The notes under the pieces: generated by a model
What the model saw: only the letters and a program-made list of their open reading frames with translations
Databases searched by the model: none
Told to the model about the DNA's origin: nothing
Shown here: positions 33,752-45,500 of the stretch, one piece after another
Numbering within the stretch: position 1 is the first letter of the stretch
How the letters are laid out: every line of letters begins with the position of its first letter
Program-made: the position numbers and the translations under genes
From: Neostapfia colusana
Taxonomy: Eukaryota > Streptophyta > Magnoliopsida > Poales > Poaceae
Assembly: GCA_030760725.1 (NCBI GenBank)
Contig: JASWHV010000008.1
Coordinates: forward strand, 28,678,720 to 28,742,719
Direction: 5' to 3'
DNA: 64,000 bases

Positions 33752-34078
33752 TGAAAGTGTATCTAGGTGATCCCCATGGGTTTTGGATGATTGATGACGA
33801 CAATTAAGATACTAATGAGCTTTACTGAGTATGGGCACAGTTCCTTGAGATAGGAATGAATGTGGAGTCTCTCAAAAAGCAAAAAGGAAAAGAAGAAGAC
33901 TTGCAAGAGTTGAAAAATAGAATTTTATTATTGAGTTTCACATTTTCTAGTTGTGTATAGGGTCTTCTCTTTTAGAGTACTTGAGAATCATTAGGGAGCT
34001 CAAATTTTTAGTTAGAATCTTGAGAGGAAATAGTCATAGGTATGGCTGAGAATGTAGACCAGACTTGTCCGGAGTCAT

Positions 34079-34700
34079 GGCCGGACTAGTCCGACCCAAC
34101 CGGACTATTCCGTTTTTGACCGGACTACAAGTCTCTAAGTGAGTTCGGACTTGTCCATTTTAGGCTGGACTACTCCGTTCTTGTGTAAGTTTGAGCCTTT
34201 CTGAGACCAAGTCCTAGAAGAACGGACTAGTCCGCCCATGGGGCCGGACTAGTCCGCCTATCGGACTAAGCCACTTAGGTCCGGAGGAAGTACCTCTGAG
34301 TGACCTCGGACTAGTCCACTCAGCTGGCCGGACTAGTCCGATTTCTTTAGACTGGTCCGGTTTAGGACAAAACAATTGTTCCTGTGTGAGCTTGGACTAG
34401 TCCGGATATGACAGACTAGTCCATAAACTGAGATTTGAGAGTTGTCGAGACTAAGTCGTGTAAGACTGGACTAGTCCGCCCTTGTGATCGGACTAGTCCG
34501 CTACCTGCCAGACTAGTCCGTTCTCATCTGGAGCAAAGGCTCCTGTGTGAGATCGGACTAGTCCGCTCCTCAACGGACTAGTCCGGGATTTTATGACCGT
34601 TTGAATACAAAGTTCACGGGGACTTTAGTTGGTAGCCTTTGTGACATAAGTGGTCCCCCAAGGATGTACTAGTCCGAGGTTCTGACCGGACTAGTCCGGA
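34079..34700. repeat. Array of CGGACTAGTCCG palindromes in L10
   Basis: At least eight exact copies of the 12-base palindrome (for example near 34082, 34216, 34244, 34328, 34486, 34556, 34574, 34688) and about as many with one or two changes, spaced irregularly by 20-120 bases. A degenerate copy lies at 35369. All are upstream of the TATA hairpin. Palindrome-rich regulatory regions are known in maize Sirevirus LTRs. Confidence 0.9.
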
Positions 34701-34727
34701 CTTTAGTAGGTGTAAAGGTTAGATGTC

Positions 34728-34751
34728 GGGGTCCCTATTAAAAGGGACCCC
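34728..34751 (+). promoter_or_regulatory. L10 TATA-like box inside a perfect 9-bp hairpin
   Basis: GGGGTCCCT and AGGGACCCC (34728-34736 and 34743-34751) are perfect inverted repeats around the 6-base loop attaaa. The TATA-like tattaaaa spans stem end and loop. It sits directly after the palindrome array, as in S7. Confidence 0.75.
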
Positions 34752-37633
34752 CCCGGTTTCAAATTGCAAGCACTGAAACCCTAGCACCAAAAGCTCTTTC
34801 CTCACCTTATTGACCCCTAAGATTGAATCTTGAGGGGTTTGTGGATTTGTGAGAGGAGAGACGCGGTGATCAACGTTTGAGCTCTCGGTTTGAATCTCTT
34901 GCACTCTAATTGTTAATTTGAGTTCTTGGTTGTTGTATTTTGTTTCCTAGAACTGCTAGGTTGTTGTAGGGAGCCTCAAGTTTTGAGTAGCCCCTAAGAA
35001 TATTGTATCCACACTTTGATTGTTAGTGAAAAACCCGGGCTTGATATTGGTGATCGCTCGGTGAGGGTAGTGTTGGAAGAGACCCGGTCCTTTATGGACT
35101 CCTCAACGGGACGTAGATTCTTGTGTGGAATCGAACCTCGGGATAAATTGTGTCTCTTAATTCCTTTACTTTCTCGCCTATTCACTAAAGTTGCTTGTTA
35201 GGTTTTCGTCTCGCTCAAAATTGTTAATTGCTTCATAGTTCTGAGTCTTACAATCCAATCAGTTTCTCATTCATAAATTAGTTGATTAGATTGTTAGACT
35301 ACTTACATATCTCCCGCTTAAACAAACTTGAAAAGAAATCCATAAAAACACAATTTCTATAACTAGACCGGACTAGTCTGGCCCTTCAGGTTTAATCCGC
35401 TGTTTTCAGTAGTTCCAGGTTTTATTAGCCTATTCGCCCCCCTCTAGGCAATTTTCACCTTTAAAACTAAATTCGTACTTTATGAATGGTTAGTCATGCC
35501 ATTTGGTTTAACTAATGCACACAACACTTTTATGAGATTGATGAACAAGGTTTTACGTGCTTTTATGTGTAAATTTGTGGTGGTTTACTTTGATGATATC
35601 CTTATTTACAGCAAGTCATATGACGAGCATCTTGAACATTTGTGTGCTGTTTTTTAATGTCTTGAGTGATGCACATTTATTTGGTAACCTTGAGAAGTAC
35701 ACCTTTTGCACCGATTGTGTGTCTTTTCTTGGTTATGTTGTTACTTTGTAGGGCATTGAGGTGGACGAGGCAAAGATTGTTGCCATCACAAGCTGGCCAC
35801 TTCTGACTACGGTCACGCGGGTTCGTAGTTTTCTTGGTCTCGCAGGTTTCTACCTGCGTTTCGTGCAGAATTCAGCACCATTGCGGCACCTCTCCACGAG
35901 TTGACAAAACATGGAGTGTCGTTTCGATGGGGACCAGCACAACAACAAGTCTTTGATGCTCTCAAGTCGAAGCTCACACAAGCTCCATTGCCGCAACATC
36001 CTGATTTTAAGAAGACCTTCGAGCTTGAATGTGATGCGAGCGGCATTGGCATTGGAGGAGTGCTCATTCAAAAAGGTAAACATGTTGCTTTCTTTAGTGA
36101 AAAATTGCATGGTCCTTCGCTGAATTATTCTACATATGACAAAGAACTTTATGCTTTAGTGCGTGTCTTGCAAACTTGACAACATTACCTTTGGTCTAAA
36201 GAATTTGTCATACATTCAGATCATGAGTCTTTGAAGTATCTTAAAGGACAAGCTAATCTGAACAAACGTCATGCTAAATGGATTGAGTTCATAGAGTCAT
36301 TTCCTTACATCATTAAACATAAGAAAGGGAAAGACAATGTGATTGCCGATGCTTTATCTAGACGTTATACCATGCTGTCCCAACTTTCTCATAAAATCTT
36401 TGTTTTGGAAACCATAAAGAGATTATATGCTACTGATTTGGACTTCAAAGATGCTTTTGACAATTGTAGAGAGGGCAGAACGTGGCAAAAATTTCTGCTG
36501 CGTGAAGGCCTTCTCTACCATGCTAACAAGCTGTGTGTTCCAGCTAGCTCCGTTCGTCTTTTGTTGTTGCAGGAAGCGTATGGAGGTGGTTTGATGGGAC
36601 ATTTTGGTGTTAAAAAGATAGAGGATGTGCTGGCTGCTCACTTCTTTTGGCTACGAATGAGGCATGATGTGGAGCACTATGTTTCACGTTGCACGACATG
36701 TAACAAAGCTAAGTCTCGACTTCACCCACATGGTCTTTATATGCCTCTTCCTATTCCTAGTGCACCTTGGGAGGATATTTCAATGGATTTTATGCCTAGA
36801 ACAAAGAGGGGGAGGGATAGTGTCTTTGTGGTTGTTGATAATTTTTCTAAAATGGCACATTTTATACCCTGCCACAAGACCGATAATGCTTCACATGTTG
36901 CTGATTTGTTCTTTAATGAGGTTGTGTGTTTGCATGGTGTTTCCAATACTATTGTTTCTAATAGGGATGCTAAGTTTTCGAGCCACTTTTGGAGAACTTT
37001 ATGGTATAAATTGGGAACAAAGTTACTGTTTTCTACTATTTATCATCCACAAACTGATAGGCAAACGGAGGTAGTTAATCGTACCTTATCTACTATGTTG
37101 CGGGCTGTTTTGGAAGATAATTTGAGGTTGTGGGAGGAGTATTTTCCACATATTGAGTTTGCTTATAACAGGTCTATTCACTCCACAACCAAGTTAAGTC
37201 CATTTATGATAGTATATGGTTTCAATCCTCGTGCTCTAATTGATTTGCTACCTTTACCACATTCTAAAATTGTGAACTTAGATGCTACACAACGTTCTGA
37301 ATTTATTCTTAAGTTGCATGAAGCTACTAAGTTGCAAATTGAAAAAATGAATGAAAAGTATCGCATTGCTGCTAGCAAAGGTAGGAAGGAGGTAAAATTG
37401 GAACCCGGTGATTTGGTGTGGGTTCATTTGAAAAGATAGGTTCCCGGATTTGAGAAAGTCCAAGTTCATGCCACGTGCTGCTGGACCTTTTAAGGTTCTT
37501 GAAAAGATAAATGACAATGCGTATAAACTTGAGTTGCCTCTCTAGTTTGGGGTTAGTCCCACATTTAACATTCCAGATTTGAAACCATACTTGGGTGAGG
37601 AAGATGAGCTTGAGTCGAGGACGACTCCAATTC

Positions 37634-37646
37634 AGGAGGGGAAGAA
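37634..37646 (+). other. C5 polypurine tract
   Basis: AGGAGGGGAAGAA directly before the 3' LTR TG. It also codes in the pol frame. Confidence 0.8.
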
Positions 37647-38485
37647 TGATGAGGACATCACTCCTTTGCATACAATACAAGGAGCCATCACTAGAGCACG
37701 TGTGCGCCGGTTGGATCTCTAGGTACGTTCTAGCCTTGTCAATTGTTTTTCAGAACTTACACTTGTTTCCATGCATGTTTCGTTGATTAGAAACAATGGA
37801 GAGGACCAGAAAGGGCTTGGAGAAATCCAATGAGTCAAGGAGGAGGAGATAGGACGTCCACACCAAGGAGGAGTCCAAGCCCAACTCGACTTCGACTCCA
37901 CCTCATATTCCAGGAGCTGCCTTCACCAAAATTGGCGCCCCGGACATATACGGAGTCGGATTTGGACGTTCTATATATGGTTGAAATCAGAATTACATAA
38001 ATCTTCCTTCTGAGTTGATGAGAATTGGCAAAACAAGTGGATGTCCAGAATCTATCATAGTGCTGCGTCACCATCCTTTGGGCCGCTGGCCCATGTATTG
38101 TGTGGAAGCCCATTAGGGTTGCGTCCAGGGGTCTTGCATGCCCCTAAATCCTTTTTATTCAGCAGCTGCCGCCACATTAGGGTTGGGTTTTGCTTAGCTT
38201 CAATCGTCATTGAAGTGTCACCGTTCATCAGTTTGTGAGACCCCACTTCATGATCAATTCAGTTTTGATTATAATTTCTCTGTTATTGCTTGTGTTCTTG
38301 ATTGCGCTTGCAAGGATAAGCCTTCGTGGCAAGGTCATTCGTGCGACACAGGTGATAACCAATGGAGCAGTGGTGTAGTGATTGTGGGGTTCCGTTCGTT
38401 CAGAGCCTTGAATCATCAACATCGAGATCTCTATCCAATCAAGTTTACCATACCTCTCGGAAGATCGAGACTCATTCTACTATCA
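37647..38485 (+). repeat. C5 3' LTR, 839 bp
   Basis: Begins TGATGAGGACATCAC and ends CTATCA. It is homologous to 29348-30215 with substitutions and a deletion of about 28 bp near 38000. The pol frame enters it and stops at TAG 37720, where the 5' LTR has CAG and stays open to 29636. Confidence 0.9.
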
Positions 38486-38490
38486 GTGAA
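38486..38490. repeat. C5 target-site duplication, right copy
   Basis: gtgaa, matching 29343-29347. Confidence 0.92.
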
Positions 38491-40594
38491 GATGTCGGTG
38501 AACTGTGTCGTCGTCGGGACATGATGTACCCGAATCTCGCCACATGCAACCCGCTCACGAACAAAATGTAGGTCAATCTTTACATGCTTCGTGCGCTAAT
38601 GCTGGACCGGGTTGGTGGAGAGGTACACGGCGCTGACGTTGTCACAGTAGATCAGAGTGCTCCTGGCGATGGGAGTGTGGAGCTCCTGAAGCAGCTGCTG
38701 AAGCCAGGAAGCCTCAGCCACGCCGTTGGCCACAACGCGATACTCCGCCTCAGCACTCGAACGCGACACAATGTGTTGTCGCTTCGAGGACCAGGAGACA
38801 AGATTACCGCCCAGGAAGACGGCGTAGCCAGAGGTAGACCGGCGAGTGTCCAGACAGCCTGCCCAGTCAGCATCGGTATACACGACTAGCTCGGAGGTCG
38901 CATCACGTCGAAGAAGGAGGCCATAGTCGAGGGTGTCACAGCAGTGAGGTGCGGCTCCCTTGGGTCATGCATGTGGAGGCACACCTGCTGAACCGCATAG
39001 GAGATGTCCGGCCTAGTGAAGGTGATGTACTGAAGAGCACCTGCAAGACTCCTATAAGCAGTAGGGTTAGTGACGGGTGTCCCGTCGGTAGCGGAGAGCT
39101 TCGCCTGAGTATCCAATGGAGTGGAGCACAACTTGCACTCAGCCATGCCCACTCGCTGGAGTATATCCGGGCACTACTGTCGCTGGTGAAGGAACAAGCT
39201 GCGTGGTCGGTCCTCGACTGCAATACCCAGGAAGTGGTGGAGGCAACCCAGGTCCTTCATAGCAAACTCCTGCTGTAAAGCAGAGATAGTGCACCAAAGA
39301 AGAGTGGACTGGACGCTATCAGTACAATGTCATCGACATACAGTAGAAGATAGGCAGTGTCACTTCCACGTTGATAGACAGACAATGAAGTATCCGAATA
39401 AGCTTCGACGAAGCCCTATGAGACCAAGAAGGAGGCAAACCGGCTATACCAGGCTCTCGGTGCCTGCTTCAGACCATACAGGGATTTGTTCAGCTTACAG
39501 ACCATGTCTGGATGAGCTGAATCAACAAATCCTATCGGCTGACTGCAGTATACCGTCTTGGTCAGTGTACCATGAAGAAAGGCATTCTTGACGTCCAACT
39601 GGTGGACGGGCCAAGAACGTGAGGGAACCAACGACAGAATGGTACGGACCGTCACCGGCTTCACCACCGGGCTTAAGGTCTCATCGTAGTCGACTTCAGG
39701 GTGCTAAGTGAAGCCCTGAAGTACCCACTGAGCCTTGTACCTCTCCAAGGTACCATTCGCCTTCTTCTTATGTGTGAATACCCACTTGCCCGTCAAAACA
39801 TTGCCATGACCGGGGCAGGGAACCAGGTCCCAGGTCCGGTTGGCAAGCAGAGTCTCATACTCTTCCTCCATAGCGCGACGCCAGTGAGGTTCGGCGAGGG
39901 CACTATGGACGGAAGACAGTATGGGTGAGATCAAAGAAGAGTCTGTCAGTGGAGATGTCGTCGACGAGAAGACAGCTCCGGAGAAGCACTCAACTGGTCG
40001 GAGACTCCCGGACGCACGCTGAGTCACCATCGGGTGGACGTGACGAGGATCCCTATGGACCAGAGGAGGATTGTACACCAGGCGCTCGGGTACAACAACC
40101 CGCTCTCATCGTGGATAGACGAGAGTGGGTCTCGAGACCGCGCGTGGTGCGGCGACTAGTGCACAGGGCTTCGGTGCCACGCGTGGCGCAGGTGGAGCTG
40201 GGGTCCCATCCCGCGCTCCGCTGGTAGACAAGTGCAGGGTCAGCGAAGCGAGAAGTCGGGGTCGTCGTCGGTGATGCGCCTGGTGTGACTGGTGATGTCG
40301 GGGATGTCGGGCTTGCTATAGGTGACGTCGGGGAAGCCGAGGCCGCACGTGGTGCAGCTGGTGATGTAGGGGTCGTCCGAGGTGCAGCAGGCGACATCAG
40401 AGACGTCGATTCGCATTGCGCAGCTGGTGACATCGGGGCCACCCGAGGTACAGCAGGTGACGCTGGAGACGTCAATGCAGCATGTGGTGCAGCAGGTGAC
40501 GTCGGGGGCACCTGAGGCATAGCGCGTGTCGAACCTGCAGAAGAAAGAGCCCAAGGCAGCTGGGGAGCAGCCTCGGGGTTAGTGGGAAAAAGGG
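38491..40594 (-). pseudogene. pol: P6 pol (Ty1/Copia, minus strand), 3' half
   Basis: Read on the minus strand: a Pro/Ser/Ala-rich linker (40594-40100), then reverse transcriptase blocks (WRRAMEEEYETL near 39860, GKWVFTHKKK near 39790, QLDVKNAFLHGT near 39600, SLYGLKQAPRAWY near 39475, LLYVDDIVLIAS near 39335). RNase H follows in 38883-38596 (TDADWAGC, RSSAEAEY, LIYCDN). Several stops and shifts separate the blocks. Gag, protease and integrase must lie right of S7/T3/G4, outside the window. The end continues at 29347 across C5. Copia assignment is firm; the style resembles Ale/Retrofit (low certainty). Confidence 0.85.
40288..40525. repeat. Degenerate tandem repeats (about 30-39 bp) in the P6 linker
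   Basis: About seven units starting g(t/c)ga(t/c)(g/a)tc.gg and containing gtgcagc(a/t)g. On the minus strand they encode repeats of the type SPAAPR. They lie between integrase and reverse transcriptase, a variable region of Copia pol. Confidence 0.65.
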
Positions 40595-40894
40595 TGAAAG
40601 TGCATCTAGGTTCCCGTGTGGGTTTTGGAGGATTGATGACGAACAATTAAAATGCTAATGAATTTAAATGAGCATGTGTGCAGAAAGGTGGATGGCACTA
40701 AGAGATTGAGGCATTTTCCAAAAGGGAAAATGAAGAAGACGGCAAGAAGCTACACAATAGAATTAGGGTTTCTATTTTTCTTGAGTGTAGGAACGCCGGC
40801 ACTATTAAGAGGGACACGACACGCAGCAAAGAAAAGCAAGATCAATCCCACAAAACAACCCTTAGTGTAGAAAGGAGTTTTTAAGTCAAAAACC

Positions 40895-41515
40895 TCGGAC
40901 ATGTCAGAGAAATTTGGAAAAGTACTCTCTGTATGGACTCGGACATGTCCGAAGGTTTTGGAGAAGTACCTTTGTTTAGGTTGACATATCCAAAGAATTT
41001 CGGACATGTCCAAAGTCTAGGGTTTCTGAAAATTCCTAAGTCCAGAAGGTCGGACATGTCGGAGATGTTCGGAGATGCACCTTCTGTTTAGGGTCGAACA
41101 TAACCAAAGAATTTCGGACATGTCCGAAGTCTAGGATTTCTGAAAATTCCTAAGTCCAGAAGGTCGCACATGTCAGAGAAGTTAGGAGATGCACCTTCTA
41201 TTTAGGGGGACATATCCGAAGAATTTCGGACATGTCCGAAGTCTAGGGTTTCTGAAATTTCCTAAGTCCAGAAGGTCAGACATGTTAGAGGAGTTTGGAG
41301 ATGCACCCTTCTGTTTAGGGTCAGACATGTCCGAAGTGGAGTTCGGACATGTCCGAAGTCTGAGAATATCCGAAGATTGGTTTGGATATGTCAGCTCGGA
41401 CATGTCCGAAGTGGAATCAATGGACAGTCTGAATCAGTGTCAATCGAGGACGTCATTTTACCATTAATGATCCCCAACTTCAGACATGTCCGAAGTTGAG
41501 TTCGGACATGTCCAA
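40895..41515. repeat. S7 5' LTR palindrome array and about 110-bp tandem repeats
   Basis: At least five exact copies of the 14-base palindrome TCGGACATGTCCGA (near 40942, 41116, 41227, 41345, 41397) plus many one- or two-base variants. The block from about 40990 to 41300 consists of three imperfect repeats of 105-117 bp, each with a palindrome, a ctaagtccagaaggtc block and a caccttct.tttaggg block. Confidence 0.88.
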
Positions 41516-41553
41516 ACTTTAGTGGTTGGCAATGGTCATATTTTGGATAGCAC

Positions 41554-41560
41554 TATAAAA
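41554..41560 (+). promoter_or_regulatory. S7 5' LTR TATA box
   Basis: TATAAAA after the palindrome array. In the 3' LTR the flanking bases form a stem (GATCCCT/AGGGATC). Here the left arm has changed and the stem is lost. Confidence 0.7.
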
Positions 41561-41849
41561 GGAGGGATCTCGTCCCCATTTGAAGAGTGATCAACCCCAG
41601 AGCTTTCAAAGGTGTTCTTGAGCATTCCTAGATCTCTCTCATACCCTCTAGCATTCAAAGGTGAATTTGTGAGGAGAATTAAGAATAGGAGATCTTAGGG
41701 TTGAGCTTGTTGAGCTGCACACCTACTTGCTGCGTGATTTGCGTTTATTACTCTTGGAGCTTTGTTCCTAGGTGGCTAGGTGTCGCCCGGTGACTCCCAA
41801 CTTGTGGTGAGACATGGGAAGTTTGTAATCACCTTGGCTAGACTTTGAA

Positions 41850-42527
41850 CTTGCCTCATGCAAGGAAGCTCTCACAAGCCTCGAGAGTTCAAATGTTGCT
41901 CTTCAAGAAAAATGTTATGATATAAACAAGGCTTACAAAACTCTTAAAGTGCAATTTGACACTCTTAAGTCTAGCACATCTCACCCCAATAGCTCTCCTA
42001 AATCAACCAATGGTTCTATGAGTGAAAGATGTGTTAAGTGCCAAAACATTGATGTTGATGCTTGTGCTACTAATGCTAAATTTATTATTGACTTAAACGA
42101 ACAACTTAGGAAAGCAAAATGTCAAACTCAACATGAGAGGATAGTCCTTGATGAGAAGAAGATCAAGTATGAAACAAATGCATGATTGAACACTAAGTCT
42201 TCTATATTTAAGGATGACATTGGTTGCGCCAGAGGTGGCAAGAAAAATAATAGAGTCACCAAAGACATCAAGGAGGGATTCTATAAAATTAAGAACAACA
42301 GTGATCATCCTTCATTTATGTGTGCCGTTTCTCATCATAAACCTACCATGACTCATCATGATTTTCATACCACTTACGTCTTATTGAAAGATAAGTTTGG
42401 TAGGGTTGTGGCTAAATGTGTTGGACCACATCACAGGAATCCTAAAACTTGTATGTGGGTGCCTAAATCTCTTGTTGCTAATGTGAAAGGACCCAAACAA
42501 ATTTGGGTACCAAAATGCAATACCTAA
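41850..42527 (+). pseudogene. gag: S7 gag C-terminal remnant
   Basis: Coding similarity begins near 41850 inside a Lys/Glu-rich coiled region and runs in one frame, broken by TGA at 42183, to TAA at 42525. It contains a KCQN...DVDACATN stretch and the MWVPKS and KQIWVPK blocks typical of the Sirevirus gag-pol junction. The capsid and zinc-knuckle part is deleted. Confidence 0.7.
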
Positions 42528-45500
42528 TTTGTTTTGTAGGCATGTTACTCCGGTGGGTCAAAATGGGTGCTAGATAGTGAATGCCCAAAACATATGACCG
42601 GAGAGAAGAAAATATTCATTGCATATGAGGAAAATGATGATTCAAGTGAAAGCATCTCCTTTGGAGACAATAGTCAAGGAAGAGTACTTGGTATTGGTAA
42701 AATAGCCATTTCTTCTAAACATTCAATTTCTCATGTTTTGCATGTAGATTCCCTTGATTATAATTTATTATCCATTTCACAACTTTGTGAAAAAGTATAC
42801 AACTGCATGTTCACTAATGAAGGTGTGACCGTCTTTAGATGAAGTGATAACTCAATTGCATTTAAAGGTGTGCTTAAGGGAAAGCTTTATCTTGTGGATT
42901 TTTCTATGGATAATGCTCAACTTGACACATGCCTAATTGCAAAGACAAACATGGGTTGATTGTGGCATAGGAGACTAGCTCATGTTGGTATGAGGAACTT
43001 GCAAAAACTTCTAAAAGACGATCACATCTTAGGACTAACAAATGTCATGTTTGAGAAAGATAGGCCTTGTAGCGCTTGCCATGCCGGAAAGCAAGTTGGA
43101 GCACCTCATCTCGCAAAGAATGTGTTGACTACCACAAGAACCTTAGAGCTGCTTAATATGGACCTTTTTGGTCCCATTGCTTATATAAGCATAGGCGGTA
43201 ACAAATACAATCTTGTTATAGTTGATGATTATTCTCGTTTTACTTGGGTGTTCTTTTTGTATGAAAAGAGTGAAACACAAGGAATGCTGAAGAAATTATT
43301 AAGGAGAGCTCAAAATGAATTTCCCTTAAGAGTCAAGAAGATTAGGAGTGACAACGGCACCGAGTTCAAGAATACTCAAGTGGAGGAGTACCTTGATGAA
43401 AAAGGGATCAAGCATGAACTTTCAGCTCCATACTCTCCTCAACAAAATGGAGTCGCCGAAAGGAAGAACCGCACACTTATCGATATTGCGAGAACCATGC
43501 TTGATGAATACAAGACTTCAGATCGGTTTTGGGCTGTAGCGGTTAACACCGCTTGCCATGCCACAAACCGGCTCTATCTTCACCGACTCTTGAAGAAAAC
43601 GCCATATGAACTTCTAACTGGTAACAAGCCAAATGTTTCATATTTTAGAGTCTTTGGTAGCAAATGTTTCATCCTTAATAAGAAACCTAGAATTTCAATG
43701 TTTGCATCCAAATCCGATGAAGGATTCTTTCTTGGATATGACTCAAACACTTATGCATACCGTGATTTCAACAAAACTCCGGTTCTGTTGAAATAGCACG
43801 TGATGTAGTGTTTGATGAGACTAACGGCTCTCAAGTAGAGCAAGTTGACCAATCCATGCTAGATGAAGAGGAAGCTCCTTATGTAGCACTAAGAAGAATG
43901 GCCCTTAGTGATGTGCACCCACAAGAGAAAAGTCAAGGTCAAACAGATCAATCCTCAACACAAGCTGCTCTTCCAACACAAGTACAAGATCAAGATCAAA
44001 GTGATCAACCACAGGACTCTCAAGTCCAAGTTGATCAAGATGATAACATGGATCAAGGGGGGGTCGATGATGAAGAAGAAATTGACCCAATACCCCAATT
44101 ATCACATCCAAGGGTCTACCAAAGCGTTCAACGTGATCACCCCATCGACAACATTCTTGGTGATATCACTAGAGGGGTAACCACTCGACCCCGTGTAGCG
44201 AACTTTTATGAACATTACTTGTTTGTTTCTTCTTTGGAACCCCTAAGGGTGGAGGAAGCACTACAATATCCGGATTGGGTGGTGGCTATGCAAGCAGAAT
44301 TGAACAACTTCAAGAGCCACGAAGTTTGGGAATTGGTGAAGAGGCCAAATGCCAACATTGTAGGTACCAAGTGGGTATTCCGAAACAAGCAAGATGAACA
44401 TGGAGTGGTAACAAGGAACAAAGCAAGACTTGTGGCCAAAGGATATTCACAAGTCAAAGGTTTGGATTTCGATGAAACCTTTGCTCCTGTAGCTAGGCTT
44501 GAGTCAATTTGTATTTTATTAGCCTATGCTACTCACCATAATTTTAAGCTCTATCAAACAGATGTAAAAATCGCCTTCCTAAATGGACCAATCAAGGAGG
44601 AAGTATATGTGGAGCAACCCCCGGGATTTGAAGATCAAGAATATCCTAACCATGTTTACAAGTTGCGCAAAGCTCTCTATGGCCTCAAACAAGCTCCTAG
44701 AGCTTGGTATGAGTGTCTTAGAGACTTTCTTATTAAAAATGGATTTAGGATAGGAAAAGATGATTATACACTATTCACAAAGAATTTTGATGATTACCTA
44801 TTTGTATGCCAAATATATGTTGATGACATCATATTTGGCTCCACTAACAAATCATTTTGTGATGAGTATAGCAAGATAATGACGGAAATGTTCGAAATGT
44901 CCATGATGGGAGAGTTGAAGTTTTTCTTGGGATTTTAAGTCAAGCAACTCAAGGACGACACGTTCATAAGTCAAACCAAGTATACTCAAGACATACTCAA
45001 GAAATTTGACATGGACAAGGCCAAAAGCATCAAGACACCCATGGGAACAAATGGACACCTTGACCTTAATGAAGATGGAGCTAGTGTGCACCAAAAGGTA
45101 TATCGCTCCATGATAGACTCTTTGCTTTACCTTTGTGCATCTAGGCCCGATATCATGCTTAGTGTGTGTATGTGTGCTAGATTTGAAGCTGCCCCTAAAG
45201 AATGTCACTTAAGAGCTATTAGGAGAATTTTGAGATATCTAGTACACACACCAAACGTAGGACTATGGTATCCTAAAGGTTCAAAATTTGATCTAATAGG
45301 TTATACAGATGTCGACTATGCCGGATGTAAGGTTGATAGGAAAAGCACATCCGGAACTTATAAATTTTTAGGAAGATCTCTTGTGTCATGGTCCTCAAAG
45401 AAACAAAACTCCATTGCTCTTTCCACAACGGAGGCGGAGTATGTTGCAGCCGAAAGTTGTTGTGCACAACTTCTTTGGATGAAATAAACCCTAAAGGACT

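Larger units (their letters stand above)
33752..35457 (+). mobile_element. L10: solo Sirevirus-type LTR, 1706 bp
   Basis: Starts TGAAAGTGTATCTAGG, like the S7 LTR start TGAAAGTGCATCTAGG, and ends AATTTTCA. A perfect 5-bp duplication flanks it, and no internal region is present, so it is a solo LTR left by LTR-LTR recombination. It has the same layout as the S7 LTR: a palindrome array, then a TATA box in a hairpin, then a leader. The palindrome core differs (CGGACTAGTCCG instead of CGGACATGTCCG), so it is a sister family. Confidence 0.92.
32706..37722 (+). pseudogene. pol: C5 pol, split by L10 and broken
   Basis: Protease DSGSCN near 32769. The RT N-terminal blocks (33419-33750) have a frameshift at about 33400; RT is then interrupted at 33751 by L10 and resumes at 35463 with YEWLVMPFGLTNA and the active-site block YFDDIL near 35588. 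RNase H is near 36030. Integrase has a HHCC finger (36590-36710), SMDF, SNRDAKF, and a TDRQTE block in which the usual Gly is Arg. There are stops near 35656, 36178, 37437 and after. The frame crosses the polypurine tract and ends inside the 3' LTR at TAG 37720-37722. Confidence 0.87.
29348..38485 (+). mobile_element. C5: complete CRM-like Ty3/Gypsy element (9138 bp) containing solo LTR L10
   Basis: 5' LTR, PBS, leader, gag, pol, polypurine tract and 3' LTR are all present and flanked by a perfect 5-bp duplication (gtgaa). Without L10 (1706 bp) and one copy of its target duplication (5 bp) it would be about 7.4 kb. Integrase sequence and the extension of pol into the LTR fit CRM-type chromoviruses; the lineage call is from recognition. 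LTR copies show many substitutions and a deletion of about 28 bp in the 3' copy, so the insertion is old. Confidence 0.92.
40595..41840 (+). repeat. S7 5' LTR, 3' end missing
   Basis: Starts TGAAAGTGCATCTAGG and is homologous to 48679-49961. It holds the palindrome array, a TATA box at 41554-41560 and leader DNA. Homology to the 3' LTR can be followed to 41831. Shortly after (about 41850) the sequence is gag coding, so the LTR end, PBS and most of gag are deleted. Confidence 0.85.

Noticed and set aside
34079..34700. Regularly repeated palindromes, CRISPR-like at first sight
   Set aside because: Spacing is irregular, repeats are only 12-14 bases, and they lie in a plant LTR upstream of a TATA box.
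40240..40554. Cys/Thr-rich minus-strand ORF
   Set aside because: Alternative frame of the tandem repeats in the P6 linker; the SPAAPR-type frame fits Copia pol.
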